Shown: positions 1 through 8,587 of the stretch, one piece after another
How the letters are laid out: each line of letters starts with the position of its first letter
Numbering within the stretch: position 1 is the first letter of the stretch
From: Paraburkholderia phenazinium
Lineage (GTDB): Bacteria > Pseudomonadota > Gammaproteobacteria > Burkholderiales > Burkholderiaceae
Assembly: GCF_900100735.1 (NCBI RefSeq)
Contig: NZ_FNCJ01000028.1
Location: forward strand, 1 to 64,000
Length of the DNA stretch: 64,000 nucleotides
Direction: 5' to 3'
Notes under the pieces: model-generated
The model's input: the letters and a program-made list of their open reading frames with translations, nothing else
Databases searched by the model: none
What the model was told of the DNA's origin: nothing
Program-made: the position numbers and the translations under genes

Positions 1-67
1 GGGGCGCGCAGCGCGACGCTGGAACGGATGACTGCTGTGTCACTAACGTGGGAAATGCGAGGGCAGG

Positions 68-101
68 TCTCGTCTTGGGCCGTTTCCGGCTCAAGACGAG
101 A
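68..101. repeat. Inverted repeat / hairpin, 14-bp arms
   Basis: Arms TCTCGTCTTGGGCC (68-81) and GGCTCAAGACGAGA (88-101) pair with one G-U and leave the 6-nt loop GTTTCC. No T-run follows on either strand, so a simple intrinsic terminator is not clear. It lies 44 bp from the larger palindrome at 145-176 and may belong to the same intergenic element. Confidence 0.6.
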
Positions 102-144
102 GATGGCTCACTACGAGCTAGCGGTGTGAAGCCCGCTTTCTTTG

Positions 145-176
145 CTTACTTTCTTTGCGGCGGCAAAGAAAGTAAG
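145..176. repeat. Perfect palindrome of a Paraburkholderia-type intergenic repeat
   Basis: Arms CTTACTTTCTTTGC (145-158) and GCAAAGAAAGTAAG (163-176) are exact reverse complements around GGCG. From memory, this sequence and the block following it (to about 230) recur between genes in Paraburkholderia genomes; the recurrence cannot be shown from this window, which holds one copy. The whole stretch 1-385 has no gene that I can support. From about 200 to 380 the plus strand is purine-rich, so the minus strand downstream of hpnH is T-rich and may contain its terminator. Confidence 0.65.
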
Positions 177-385
177 TGCCGCCCCGCGCAGGGGCGAAGC
201 TAATAGACCACTAAGAAATCAAGGAAAGGCCAACACCCTAAGAAAACCAAAAGCGCCGCAGGCAAAACCCACCTGAAAAGGGCAACAAAAAAAGCAAAAA
301 GCGCACCGTCAAAACCCCGATGCGCTTCAAGCAAACAACAAGAGCAAGAGGAAGCCCCGCGAAGGGCCCCAAAAGCGGGCAGCTT

Positions 386-1537
386 TTAGTGAGCTGTAGC
401 CGTTTGAACCTTCTTCCCCTTCCCAGCCCTGCCAATTTCCTCAAGCTTAATCTCAACATGCCGCGAGAAAACATACTCAGCAGGCCGCTGCTTATCCAGA
501 GGAATATCCTTAACAAACTCACCAGTAACCTTAGGCCCGCGCAGCGAAACCTTAAGAGCCTTCAGCGGATGAGTCACCGTATCCATCACAGCGGTAGCCT
601 CAAACCCACAGTGCACCATGCAATCAGCACACTTCTCATAGTTACCGGTACCGTACTTCTCCCACTCCGTCGTCTCCATCAGTTCCTTGAAGGTCTTCAC
701 ATACCCTTCGCCGACCAGATAGCACGGCTTCTGCCAGCCAAACACCGTACGCGCCGGATTGCCCCACGGCGTGCATTGATACGTCTGATTGCCGGCCAGG
801 AAGTCCAGGAACATCGCCGACTGGCTAAACGACCAGTTCTTGCCATTGTTGCCGCGCTTGAAAATCTCGCGGAACAGGTGCTTCGTCTTGTCCCGGTTCA
901 GGAAGTGCTGCTGATCCGGCGCGCGTTCATACGCATAACCCGGCGAGACGGTAATGCCGTCCACGCCCATTTCCTTGACCGTATCGAAGAACTTCGCAAC
1001 GCGCTCCGGCACGGCGTCGTTGAACAGCGTGCAGTTGATGTTGACGCGGAAACCGCGGCGCTTCGCTTCCTTGATCGCGGCGACGGCCTTCACGTACACG
1101 CCTTCTTGCGACACCGAGTGATCGTGCGCCTGCTCGTCGCCGTCCAGATGCACCGACCACACGAAGTACGGATTCGGCTGGTAGTCGTCCATCTTCTTTT
1201 CCATCAGCAGCGCATTCGTGCACAGGTACACGAACTTCTTGCGCGCGATGATGCCCTTCACGATCCGCGGCATTTCCTTGTGCAGCAGCGGCTCGCCGCC
1301 TGCAATCGAAACGACCGGTGCGCCGCATTCGTCCACTGCGCCGAGACACTCTTCGAGCGACAGGCGTTGGTTCAGGATGGGATCCGGATAGTCAATCTTG
1401 CCGCAACCATTGCACGCAAGATTGCAGCGGAACAGCGGCTCGAGCATCAGTGCCAGCGGATAGCGCTTATTGCGCGACAGGTGCTGACGCATGATGTATG
1501 CGCCAACCCGGACTTTCTGGAGCAACGGAATAGACAA
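386..1537 (-). CDS. hpnH: Adenosyl-hopene transferase HpnH (radical SAM)
   Basis: Cytoplasmic radical SAM enzyme that attaches the 5'-deoxyadenosyl group to diploptene, the first step in making extended C35 hopanoids. The protein has 383 residues, normal for HpnH. The cluster-binding CxxxCxxC is C38, C42 and C45, followed by a radical SAM barrel with the SIAGGEPLL segment. The start codon is TTG, placed five bases after a strong GGAGG; the resulting N-terminus MSIPLLQKVRVG matches the family and the next in-frame ATG is 16 codons later. It lies 10 bp downstream of ispH on the same strand, so the two are probably co-transcribed, linking isoprenoid precursor supply to hopanoid tailoring. Confidence 0.93.
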   Translation of the reverse strand: MSIPLLQKVRVGAYIMRQHLSRNKRYPLALMLEPLFRCNLACNGCGKIDYPDPILNQRLSLEECLGAVDECGAPVVSIAGGEPLLHKEMPRIVKGIIARKKFVYLCTNALLMEKKMDDYQPNPYFVWSVHLDGDEQAHDHSVSQEGVYVKAVAAIKEAKRRGFRVNINCTLFNDAVPERVAKFFDTVKEMGVDGITVSPGYAYERAPDQQHFLNRDKTKHLFREIFKRGNNGKNWSFSQSAMFLDFLAGNQTYQCTPWGNPARTVFGWQKPCYLVGEGYVKTFKELMETTEWEKYGTGNYEKCADCMVHCGFEATAVMDTVTHPLKALKVSLRGPKVTGEFVKDIPLDKQRPAEYVFSRHVEIKLEEIGRAGKGKKVQTATAH

Positions 1538-1547
1538 GATGTCCTCC

Positions 1548-2492
1548 TTAAACTTCGCGTGCGGCGAGAGGTTGCGTCAGCTTTGACGGCAACTTGAACT
1601 CAACTTTTTCTTCACGGCCCGCCATCGTCGATACGTCGACAGGCCCCAATGCGCGCAGCGCATCGATTACGTTTTCAACCATTTCTTCAGGCGCCGAAGC
1701 ACCTGCCGTGATGCCGACCGTCTGCACATTCGCAAACCATTCCGGCTTCACTTCCGAACCATCCGCAACCAGATAGCTCGGGACGCCCGTTTCGCTGCCA
1801 ATCTCGCGCAGCCGGTTCGAGTTCGAACTGTTCGTCGCGCCCACCACCAGCAACACTTCAACCTGCGTGCTCAACTCGCGCACCGCTGCCTGGCGGTTTT
1901 GCGTGGCATAGCAGATGTCCCGCGTATCCGGGCCGACAATGTTGCTGAAGCGGCGCTGCAATGCGTCGATGATGCCGCGCGTGTCGTCCACCGACAGTGT
2001 CGTCTGCGTCACGTAGGCAAGCGGTGCGTCCAGCGGCAAGTCCAGATGCGCGACCTCGGCCTCGCTTTGCACCAGCAGCACCGGGCCGGGGATCTGGCCA
2101 ATCGTGCCTTCAACCTCGGGATGCCCCGCGTGGCCGATCAGGATCAGCGTGCGGCCGGCGCCCACGTACTGGCGCCCCTGCACGTGCACCTTGGTGACGA
2201 GCGGGCAGGTCGCGTCGAGCACGTCGAGGCCGCGTTGTTCCGCGGCGCGTTCGACGCTCTGGGCTACGCCGTGCGCGCTGAAAATCGCCACGGCGCCTTC
2301 CGGCACCTCATCGAGTTCTTCGACAAAGCGCGCCCCTTTTTGACGCAGGTTGTCGACCACATGCCGATTGTGGACGATTTCGTGACGCACATACACAGGT
2401 GCGCCGTGTTGCTGCAACGCGCGATCGACGATTTCGATCGCCCGGACCACCCCCGCACAAAAGCCACGGGGTTGAGCAAGGATGACTCGCAT
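1548..2492 (-). CDS. ispH: 4-hydroxy-3-methylbut-2-enyl diphosphate reductase (LytB)
   Basis: Last enzyme of the MEP pathway, an iron-sulfur protein that converts HMBPP to IPP and DMAPP. The three cluster cysteines are recognisable in the GFCAGV, DATCPLV and CYATQNRQ segments. I start it at MRVILAQPRGFCAG (314 residues, the family length) rather than at the in-frame ATG at 2561. A TATTAT -10-like hexamer on the minus strand at about 2564-2569 would put the transcript start near 2556, downstream of that upstream ATG. No convincing Shine-Dalgarno precedes either start. Burkholderiales often carry two ispH genes; this copy is the hopanoid-linked one. Confidence 0.92.
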   Translation of the reverse strand: MRVILAQPRGFCAGVVRAIEIVDRALQQHGAPVYVRHEIVHNRHVVDNLRQKGARFVEELDEVPEGAVAIFSAHGVAQSVERAAEQRGLDVLDATCPLVTKVHVQGRQYVGAGRTLILIGHAGHPEVEGTIGQIPGPVLLVQSEAEVAHLDLPLDAPLAYVTQTTLSVDDTRGIIDALQRRFSNIVGPDTRDICYATQNRQAAVRELSTQVEVLLVVGATNSSNSNRLREIGSETGVPSYLVADGSEVKPEWFANVQTVGITAGASAPEEMVENVIDALRALGPVDVSTMAGREEKVEFKLPSKLTQPLAAREV

Positions 2493-2787
2493 AGGCTGCC
2501 GAACTCCGACTGACGCAGGTTTCGAAGAAGCCGGTAAAAACGACTTTATCGCCGCGACCATGATAATAATTGATGTCTAAAACCCGACGTAAAGCCGGTA
2601 GACGAAAACCAAACGCGCATTCTAACGCTATCGGGCGCGCTTTGCTCTGGCCGGGTCCGCCTCAAGTAGCCTGTAAGGCCCGTCCGGCAAGAATTGCGCG
2701 CTGCAGTCCCGGTGCGGAACCCTTAAACTATGTGGCCCTGCGGTGGATTATTACAACCGCATTACGAATAGATTCGAGGCTCGCCGC

Positions 2788-3654
2788 ATGGAAGCCGACC
2801 AATACGAAAACTTTCCGATCGCCGGTGCATTTCTGCCAAAGGCGTTGCGGGCTCCCGTCGGCGTGATCTATCAGGTCGCCCGTACGGCTGCGGATATCGT
2901 CGAGGAAGGCGACTGGAGCGCCGCTGAGCGCCATGCGCGCCTCGCCGATTTCCATGCTGGCCTCGACGCCGTGGCCAGCGGCTACCTGGCGCCGGTGCAT
3001 CCGCTGCTGTTCGGCAAGCTCGCTGGCGTGGTTGCACAGTATAAACTGCCGCTCGCGCCGCTCTACGATCTGGTCGCGGCGCTCCATCAGGAGATCGACA
3101 CCACCCGCTTCGCGGACCGCTCGGTATTGCTCGCGTATTGCGGGCGTTCCGCGCACCCGGTGGGTCAGTTGTTGCTGCACCTGTTCGGCGCGGCGAGCCC
3201 GGCCAATCTGGCCGATTCCGATACGATCTGCACGGCGCTGCATCTGATCAATTTCTGGCAGGACATCGCGATCGACTGGAAAAAAGGCCGCGTCTACCTG
3301 CCGCAAAGCGATCTCGCGCGCTTCAAGGTGCGCGAGGCCAGCATCGCTGACGGCGTGGTCGACGATGCGTGGCGCGCCATGATGGCCTACGAGGTCGCCT
3401 GCGCGCGCACGATGCTGATCCGCGGGGCGCCGCTCGCGCTGCGCCTGCCCGGCCGCGCGGGGCTCGTGCTGTGCGGCATTGTCCAAGGTGGTCTGCGGAT
3501 TCTGGAGCGCTTCGAGCGCGCAGGCTACGATGTTTTCCGCCATCGGCCGGCGCTCGATGGCTTCGACTGGTTTGTTGTCACGGCGCGCGCGCTCGCGATG
3601 TGGCTGTCCCGGCGCGTCAGCATGCGCGCCACTTCGATTGAGGGCAACGCGTAA
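2788..3654 (+). CDS. hpnC: Squalene/hydroxysqualene synthase HpnC-like
   Basis: Trans-isoprenyl diphosphate synthase family protein of 288 residues, expected to act in squalene formation from farnesyl diphosphate (HpnC uses presqualene diphosphate to make hydroxysqualene). ENFP near the N-terminus, ARTAADIVEEGD and NFWQDIAIDWKKGRVYLP are HpnC signatures. The first Asp-rich motif reads AADIVEE where I expect DDxADD, so one Asp is Ala and the last acidic positions are Glu; the second Asp motif is intact. The ATG at 2788 is chosen over the one at 2743 because the family begins a few residues before ENFP. Its stop codon shares one base with the start of hpnB (TAATG). Confidence 0.82.
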   Translation: MEADQYENFPIAGAFLPKALRAPVGVIYQVARTAADIVEEGDWSAAERHARLADFHAGLDAVASGYLAPVHPLLFGKLAGVVAQYKLPLAPLYDLVAALHQEIDTTRFADRSVLLAYCGRSAHPVGQLLLHLFGAASPANLADSDTICTALHLINFWQDIAIDWKKGRVYLPQSDLARFKVREASIADGVVDDAWRAMMAYEVACARTMLIRGAPLALRLPGRAGLVLCGIVQGGLRILERFERAGYDVFRHRPALDGFDWFVVTARALAMWLSRRVSMRATSIEGNA

Positions 3655-4829
3655 TGCAGGTGGTTCTGTTTCTTCTGTCGTGTCTTTCGCTACTGATCTG
3701 GTGTGTGCTGCTGTTTTTCCGCGGCGGGTTCTGGCGGGCGCGTCCCGCGGCGCCGCTCGCGAGCACGCCGCGCGACGCCTGGCCGGCGGTGGCCGCCGTG
3801 GTGCCGGCGCGCAATGAAGCCGATGTGATCGCGCAAGCGGTCAGCACGCTGCTCGCCCAGGAGTACCCGGGTCCGTTCCACGTGATCGTCGTCGACGATC
3901 ACAGCACCGACGGCACCGCCGACGCTGCCCGCGCCGCCGCGCTGCAGTTGCAGTGCCCCGACCGCTTGACGGTGCTCACCGCAAAGCCGCTGCCGCCGGG
4001 CTGGTCCGGCAAGGTCTGGGCGCAGTCGCAAGGTATCGAGGCGGTGCGGACGTTGGGTCTGCCGGCCGACTTTCTGCTGCTGACCGATGCGGACATCGGC
4101 CACCCTGCGGATGCGGTGACGCAGCTCGTCGCCCGTGCCGATGCGGAACAGCGCGACCTCGTCTCGCTGATGGTGCGGCTGCGCTGCGACTCGTTCTGGG
4201 AAAAGGCGCTGATTCCCGCCTTCGTGTTTTTCTTCGCCAAGCTGTATCCGTTCTCGTGGGTCAACAACCCGCGCAACAAGACGGCCGCGGCGGCCGGCGG
4301 CTGCATGCTGGTGCGGCGCACGGCGCTGGAAGAAGCGGGCGGTATCGAGTCGATCCGTGCCGAACTGATCGACGATTGCAGTCTCGCTGCGCGTATCAAG
4401 CATCGGGGCCAAGGGCGTCATCCGATCCGGCTGGACGTGGCGGCGCGCAGCATCTCGCTGCGCCCCTACGACAACTGGCGCGAGATCTGGAACATGATCG
4501 CGCGCACCGCGTTCACGCAGTTGCACTACTCCGCGTGGCTGCTGGCCGGGACGCTGGCGGGTATGACGATCATCTATCTGATCCCGCCGGTCGCGGCGCT
4601 GGCGCTCGGGCCGCTGTGCTGGCCCGCGTGGCTCGCCTGGGCGGCGATGTGCTGCGCGTATGCGCCAATGCTGCGCTATTACGGCCGCTCGCCGCTGTGG
4701 GCGCCGTTTCTGCCGCTCGTGGCGTTGTTCTATGTCGGCGCGACGTTTGCGTCAGCGGTGCGTTATTGGCGCGGCAAGGGTGGTCAGTGGAAGGCGCGTG
4801 TGCAGGCGCCGGTGCAGCAGGATCGGTAA
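3654..4829 (+). CDS. hpnB: Hopanoid-associated glycosyltransferase HpnB
   Basis: Membrane-anchored family 2 glycosyltransferase, 391 residues. Residues 1-22 form a membrane segment, followed by a GT-A fold with VVPARNEADV, VVDDHSTDGT and the LLTDADIG metal/nucleotide-sugar motif. Two or three hydrophobic segments make up the last 100 residues. HpnB is found in hopanoid clusters and is thought to modify the hopanoid head group, though its exact reaction is not settled. It is translationally coupled to the upstream hpnC-like gene through TAATG. Only the hpnC/hpnB pair is on this strand; hpnD, hpnE and squalene-hopene cyclase are not in the window. Confidence 0.88.
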   Translation: MQVVLFLLSCLSLLIWCVLLFFRGGFWRARPAAPLASTPRDAWPAVAAVVPARNEADVIAQAVSTLLAQEYPGPFHVIVVDDHSTDGTADAARAAALQLQCPDRLTVLTAKPLPPGWSGKVWAQSQGIEAVRTLGLPADFLLLTDADIGHPADAVTQLVARADAEQRDLVSLMVRLRCDSFWEKALIPAFVFFFAKLYPFSWVNNPRNKTAAAAGGCMLVRRTALEEAGGIESIRAELIDDCSLAARIKHRGQGRHPIRLDVAARSISLRPYDNWREIWNMIARTAFTQLHYSAWLLAGTLAGMTIIYLIPPVAALALGPLCWPAWLAWAAMCCAYAPMLRYYGRSPLWAPFLPLVALFYVGATFASAVRYWRGKGGQWKARVQAPVQQDR

Positions 4830-4948
4830 GGCCGCGAGGTAGAACTGCAGGGCGCGGCGGCGTGCAAGGCGTCGCCGCTTGTTGCAACACGGGTTTCAAG
4901 ACGGTGCGGCCAGCGCGGCGGTAGCGCCGCCGCATCAAAACCCGTGAA

Positions 4949-5572
4949 TTACCGCTGCGTCAGCAGCGCGTACAACTGAATCACGTTATCCGGCGACAAC
5001 GAGAACGGCACCCAGCCGTGGCCGGTATGACGCATGATCAGCAAGCGGTCGCCGTTCGACTGCTTCTGCACGGCCATGACCGGATTGCGGGTCGACACGA
5101 AGCGCCAGCCGGGCGGCACGCCCATGGGCGGCTCGGGCGTCATCGAGGCACGCGCATTCGACAGCTCCTCGATCAACTGACCCACCTGCTCGGGACGCAG
5201 CGACACCGTCTTGCCACTGATGGTCATCGTGATTTCGTTCTGGGCCGGGCGGCCGATCGATAGCGTGGGCTTCTCTTCTTGCGCGGCGGTTGCTGCTGCG
5301 GCAGCTTGCGTTGCCACTTCTGCGTGCGTTTCTTCCGGTGCTGCCGCTGCAGCATCCGTCGCAACTGCCGGCGTGTTTTCGCTCGCCACGGCCGGTGCCG
5401 AGGCCGGCGTGGATGCAGCCTGCACAGCCGCTCCAGCCTGCTGAGCAGGCGCCTCGGGCGTTGCGTTTGCTGCGGATGTCTCTGGGATGTTTTGGGCCTG
5501 CGGGGCCACGACAGCCTGGATAAGCTGATCGACGCCCACTTCAAGCGCGCCGAGCTGTTCGTGAAGGTTCAT
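4949..5572 (-). CDS. Ala-rich hypothetical protein
   Basis: Unrecognised protein of 207 residues. Residues about 25-105 are a low-complexity Ala/Thr/Pro/Glu linker. The C-terminal hundred residues look folded, with LSIGRP, ITMTISGKTVSLRPEQVGQLIEEL and a tail PVMAVQKQSNGDRLLIMRHTG. There is no signal peptide or membrane segment. It sits convergent to hpnB and upstream, on the same strand, of nothing in the hopanoid set, so its placement among hpn genes may be incidental. Real coding is supported by the conserved-looking C-terminal segment and by the absence of a better frame. Confidence 0.7.
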   Translation of the reverse strand: MNLHEQLGALEVGVDQLIQAVVAPQAQNIPETSAANATPEAPAQQAGAAVQAASTPASAPAVASENTPAVATDAAAAAPEETHAEVATQAAAAATAAQEEKPTLSIGRPAQNEITMTISGKTVSLRPEQVGQLIEELSNARASMTPEPPMGVPPGWRFVSTRNPVMAVQKQSNGDRLLIMRHTGHGWVPFSLSPDNVIQLYALLTQR

Positions 5573-5710
5573 GCGAGGATTCTCTGGTAAGACCCGCGAT
5601 TTTACCTGTTGCGCGCGGGCTGCGGCCCGCCGCGGGTCGGGCGACGTTGTAACAAAGTGCGTGCGGGTCTGTCCAGAGGTTTGATGCGGGTCAGTCCAGA
5701 TGACCCGTCG

Positions 5711-6721
5711 TTACGCCTTCAGATACCCCGCTTGCCTGAACCACTCGAGCGCATCGGCCAGACCCTCGCGGTAGGGCCGGGCACGGTAGCCGAGCTCGCG
5801 TTCCGCCTTCGCGGACGTGAAGTACATCTTGTTCTTCGACATCTTCAGACCGTCGACGGTCACAAACGGTTCTCGCTTGGTGATCTTCGCGACCGCCTCG
5901 GCGCCCATCGCCAGCGGGTAGAGCGGCCAGCGCGGCAGGCTGATGGTCGGAGCTTTGCGCCCGGTGAGCGCGGCGATATCGGCGAGCATCGCCTGCAGCG
6001 GCAGGTTCTCGCCGCCGAGAATATAGCGCTCGCCGATCTTGCCGCGTTCCAGCGCAAGGAAGTGCCCGGCCGCGACGTCATCGACGTGCACGAGGTTCAG
6101 CCCCGTGTCCACGAAGGCCGGGATCTTGCCGAGCGCCGCCTCGACGATGATGCGGCCGGTCGGCGTGGGTTTGACGTCGCGCGGGCCGATGGGCGTCGAC
6201 GGATTGACGATCACCGCGGGCAGGCCGTCCTTCGCAATCATCCGCTCGACCGCGCGCTCGGCCAGCACCTTGCTGCGCTTGTACACGCCGATCGCCTGGT
6301 CGGCCTTGAGCGGCGACGTCTCGTCGGCCGACTGGCCGGAGCTTGTCACCTTCAGCGTCGCCACGCTGCTGGTGTAGACGATGCGTTCGACACCTTCCTT
6401 GAGCGCCGCACGCATGGTGGCTTCGGTGCCTTCCAGATTCGAGCGTTCGATCTCGCTCGGGTCCGGCGCCCACAGCCGATAGTCGGCCGCGACGTGCAGC
6501 AGATAGCGCACGCCGCGCAGCGCGACGCGCATCGATGCTTCGTCGCGCATGTCGCCCACGACGATTTCCGCGTCGAGCGCCTCGACGTTACGGCGCGGAC
6601 TGGTGGCGCGCACCAGCACGCGCACCTTGAAACCCTTCTCTTGCGCGATGCGCGCTACCGCCGAGCCGACAAAGCCGGAAGCGCCGGTGACGAGTACGAG
6701 ATCGCGGTTCTGATCCATCAT
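5711..6721 (-). CDS. hpnA: Hopanoid-associated sugar epimerase HpnA
   Basis: NAD(P)-dependent extended short-chain dehydrogenase/epimerase of 336 residues. The Rossmann motif TGASGFVGSAV begins about residue 10, and the catalytic Tyr-Lys pair lies in GVYKRSKVLAER. HpnA proteins are tied to making the sugar-derived head group of extended hopanoids. The start is one of two adjacent ATG codons (6721 or 6718) preceded by GGAAAAGA; the longer frame to 6817 adds a Lys/Arg-rich stretch unlike the family. It is 1.1 kb from hpnB and on the opposite strand, so it probably has its own promoter in the 157-bp gap before acyP. Confidence 0.88.
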   Translation of the reverse strand: MMDQNRDLVLVTGASGFVGSAVARIAQEKGFKVRVLVRATSPRRNVEALDAEIVVGDMRDEASMRVALRGVRYLLHVAADYRLWAPDPSEIERSNLEGTEATMRAALKEGVERIVYTSSVATLKVTSSGQSADETSPLKADQAIGVYKRSKVLAERAVERMIAKDGLPAVIVNPSTPIGPRDVKPTPTGRIIVEAALGKIPAFVDTGLNLVHVDDVAAGHFLALERGKIGERYILGGENLPLQAMLADIAALTGRKAPTISLPRWPLYPLAMGAEAVAKITKREPFVTVDGLKMSKNKMYFTSAKAERELGYRARPYREGLADALEWFRQAGYLKA

Positions 6722-6878
6722 TCTTTTCCAATTCCCTGCGTGGCGGTCGTCGGATTGTACGTGGCGCGTGCGCCGCGTGTCGCGCCGCGAGTCATTCTTA
6801 TGCTTAATCTCGTGCAAGCATTCTCGTCACGACGCGACTAGAATGCCGGCTTGAAAGATTGCTCACAGAGAGGATGGC

Positions 6879-7175
6879 ATGACAGGCCCGGATCTGGATT
6901 CGCGGATCGAAACGTATTACGTGCGGGTGCGCGGCGTCGTGCAAGGCGTGGGTTTCCGCCACGCGACGGTACGCCAGGCGCACGCGCTCGGTATCAAAGG
7001 ATGGGTGGCCAACCTCGACGATGGTTCGGTTGAAGCCATCTTGCAGGGACCGGCCAATCAGGTAGACCGGATGCTCTCGTGGCTGCGCCACGGGCCGCCG
7101 GCCGCTCGCGTGAGCGAAGTGGCCGGCGAAGAGCGGTTGACGGAGAAGCGCTACGACCGCTTCGAGCAGCACTGA
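6879..7175 (+). CDS. acyP: Acylphosphatase
   Basis: Small cytosolic enzyme (98 residues) that hydrolyses acyl phosphates. The phosphate-binding loop VVQGVGFRH carries the catalytic Arg, and the catalytic Asn lies in GWVANLDDGSVE. Both match the family and the length is normal. GAGAGGATGGC precedes the ATG. It is divergent from hpnA and convergent with egtD, so it is a single-gene unit. Confidence 0.95.
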   Translation: MTGPDLDSRIETYYVRVRGVVQGVGFRHATVRQAHALGIKGWVANLDDGSVEAILQGPANQVDRMLSWLRHGPPAARVSEVAGEERLTEKRYDRFEQH

Positions 7176-7242
7176 GCGAAGTGCCGCGGATGACGTGGCG
7201 CGCGTGATGGCGAGACGCCGTCGCGCGCACGTCAAACCAACC

Positions 7243-8211
7243 CTATTGCGCCACCAGCAGGCTCTCCGCGAATCCCCATTCCCGCTCGACCCACTGATGA
7301 CTGCAGGCGAAACCGGCGTCGTCGGCGATCGCATGAACTTCTTCGGCCCGGTACTTGTGGCTGCTCTCGGTCCAGATGGTCTCGCCTGCTTCGAGCGTCA
7401 CCGTCAGTTGCGCGGCGCGCACGTGCGCCGTGACGGGACGCCGCGCGCGCAGATGCATTTCGATGCTGCGTGCGTCGGGATTGAAGCGCGCCACGTGCTC
7501 GAACGCATCGAGCGGAAAATCGCCGCCCAGTTCGCGATTGATGCGCGCGAGCAGGTTCAGGTTGAAGGACGCGGTGACGCCGATCGGATCGTCGTAAGCG
7601 GCCACCAGCACCGGGATCGGCTTCTCGAGATCGGTGCCGAGCAGCAACGCGTCGCCGGGCGCCAGCATGCTGCGGATCGAACGCAGAAAGCGCGTCGCTG
7701 CGAGGCGGCCGAAATTGCCGATCGTGCTGCCGAGAAACAGCACCAGCAACCGTTCGCCGGACGCGCGTTTCTTGCTCACCTCCGCGAGACCCGCCAGGTA
7801 ATCGCGCTCGTAGCCGACGATCGAAATGCGCTCGATATCGCCCAGTTCGCGCCGACACAATTGCAACGCGCTGCGCGAAATTTCAATCGGACAGTACGAA
7901 GTGGGGCGCTTTTTACACAGCGCTTCCAGAATTCGCCGCGTCTTGCGCCCGCTGCCGCTACCCAGTTCGGCAACGGTGACGTCGTGCGGAAGCTGCGCCA
8001 CGATGTCCGCCGCGTGCTTGGCGAGGAGCCGCTCTTCCGCACGCGTGACGCCGTATTCGGGCAGCACGGTGATCACTTCGAACAGCGCGGAGCCGACTTC
8101 GTCATACAGGTATTTGGACGGCAACTCCTTCTGCGGCGCATGGGTGAGCCCGGCGCGAACCTCGGCGGCGAAATCGGGCGAGACATCCTGCGATAGGGCT
8201 GGCTGAGTCAT
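7243..8211 (-). CDS. egtD: L-histidine N-alpha-methyltransferase EgtD
   Basis: SAM-dependent enzyme that trimethylates histidine to hercynine, the first step of ergothioneine synthesis. It has 322 residues, the family length. KELPSKYLYDEVGSALFE and ELGSGSGRKTRRIL (SAM-binding motif) are characteristic, with ETIWTESSHKY near the C-terminus. The ATG at 8211 is preceded by GGAGC six bases upstream and is preferred to 8229. The usual partner egtB, often adjacent in Burkholderia, is not on either side, so this is a solitary egtD within the window. Confidence 0.93.
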   Translation of the reverse strand: MTQPALSQDVSPDFAAEVRAGLTHAPQKELPSKYLYDEVGSALFEVITVLPEYGVTRAEERLLAKHAADIVAQLPHDVTVAELGSGSGRKTRRILEALCKKRPTSYCPIEISRSALQLCRRELGDIERISIVGYERDYLAGLAEVSKKRASGERLLVLFLGSTIGNFGRLAATRFLRSIRSMLAPGDALLLGTDLEKPIPVLVAAYDDPIGVTASFNLNLLARINRELGGDFPLDAFEHVARFNPDARSIEMHLRARRPVTAHVRAAQLTVTLEAGETIWTESSHKYRAEEVHAIADDAGFACSHQWVEREWGFAESLLVAQ

Positions 8212-8269
8212 GCTTGCTCCAGTTTTCACGTTCCGGTGACGGTTTTCTGTCAGCAGGGGTGTTTACGGG

Positions 8270-8291
8270 CGCGACACTGAACGGTGTCGCG
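8270..8291. promoter_or_regulatory. Inverted repeat between egtD and rarD
   Basis: CGCGACAC (8270-8277) and GTGTCGCG (8284-8291) are exact reverse complements around six bases. It lies in the 376-bp divergent gap (8212-8587), 59 bp upstream of the egtD start, where an operator could act on either gene. Nothing else recognisable is in this gap. Confidence 0.35.
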
Positions 8292-8587
8292 AGCGTCAGG
8301 AAGGAGCGGACTGAGTGTCCGCAGGGACGGCGCATTCGCCGGACGAGCCGGGGTGATCAAGCAAGAAGCGCGCTTGCGCGCAAACACGCGGCGGCGCGTC
8401 TTACCGGCAAGACGTCTAGAATGCCGGCTTGCGTCATGAGCATCATCAAACTGAAACGAATCGCGATGACTAGCGCCGCATGTCAGGCGCTGCGCGTTTG
8501 AGAGACAAATTTTCCAATGAGAATACACCGTGCCGCGTCGCCTTGCTCGGCGCGTGCTACGCATGCCCGCATGAGGGCATCCATCCG

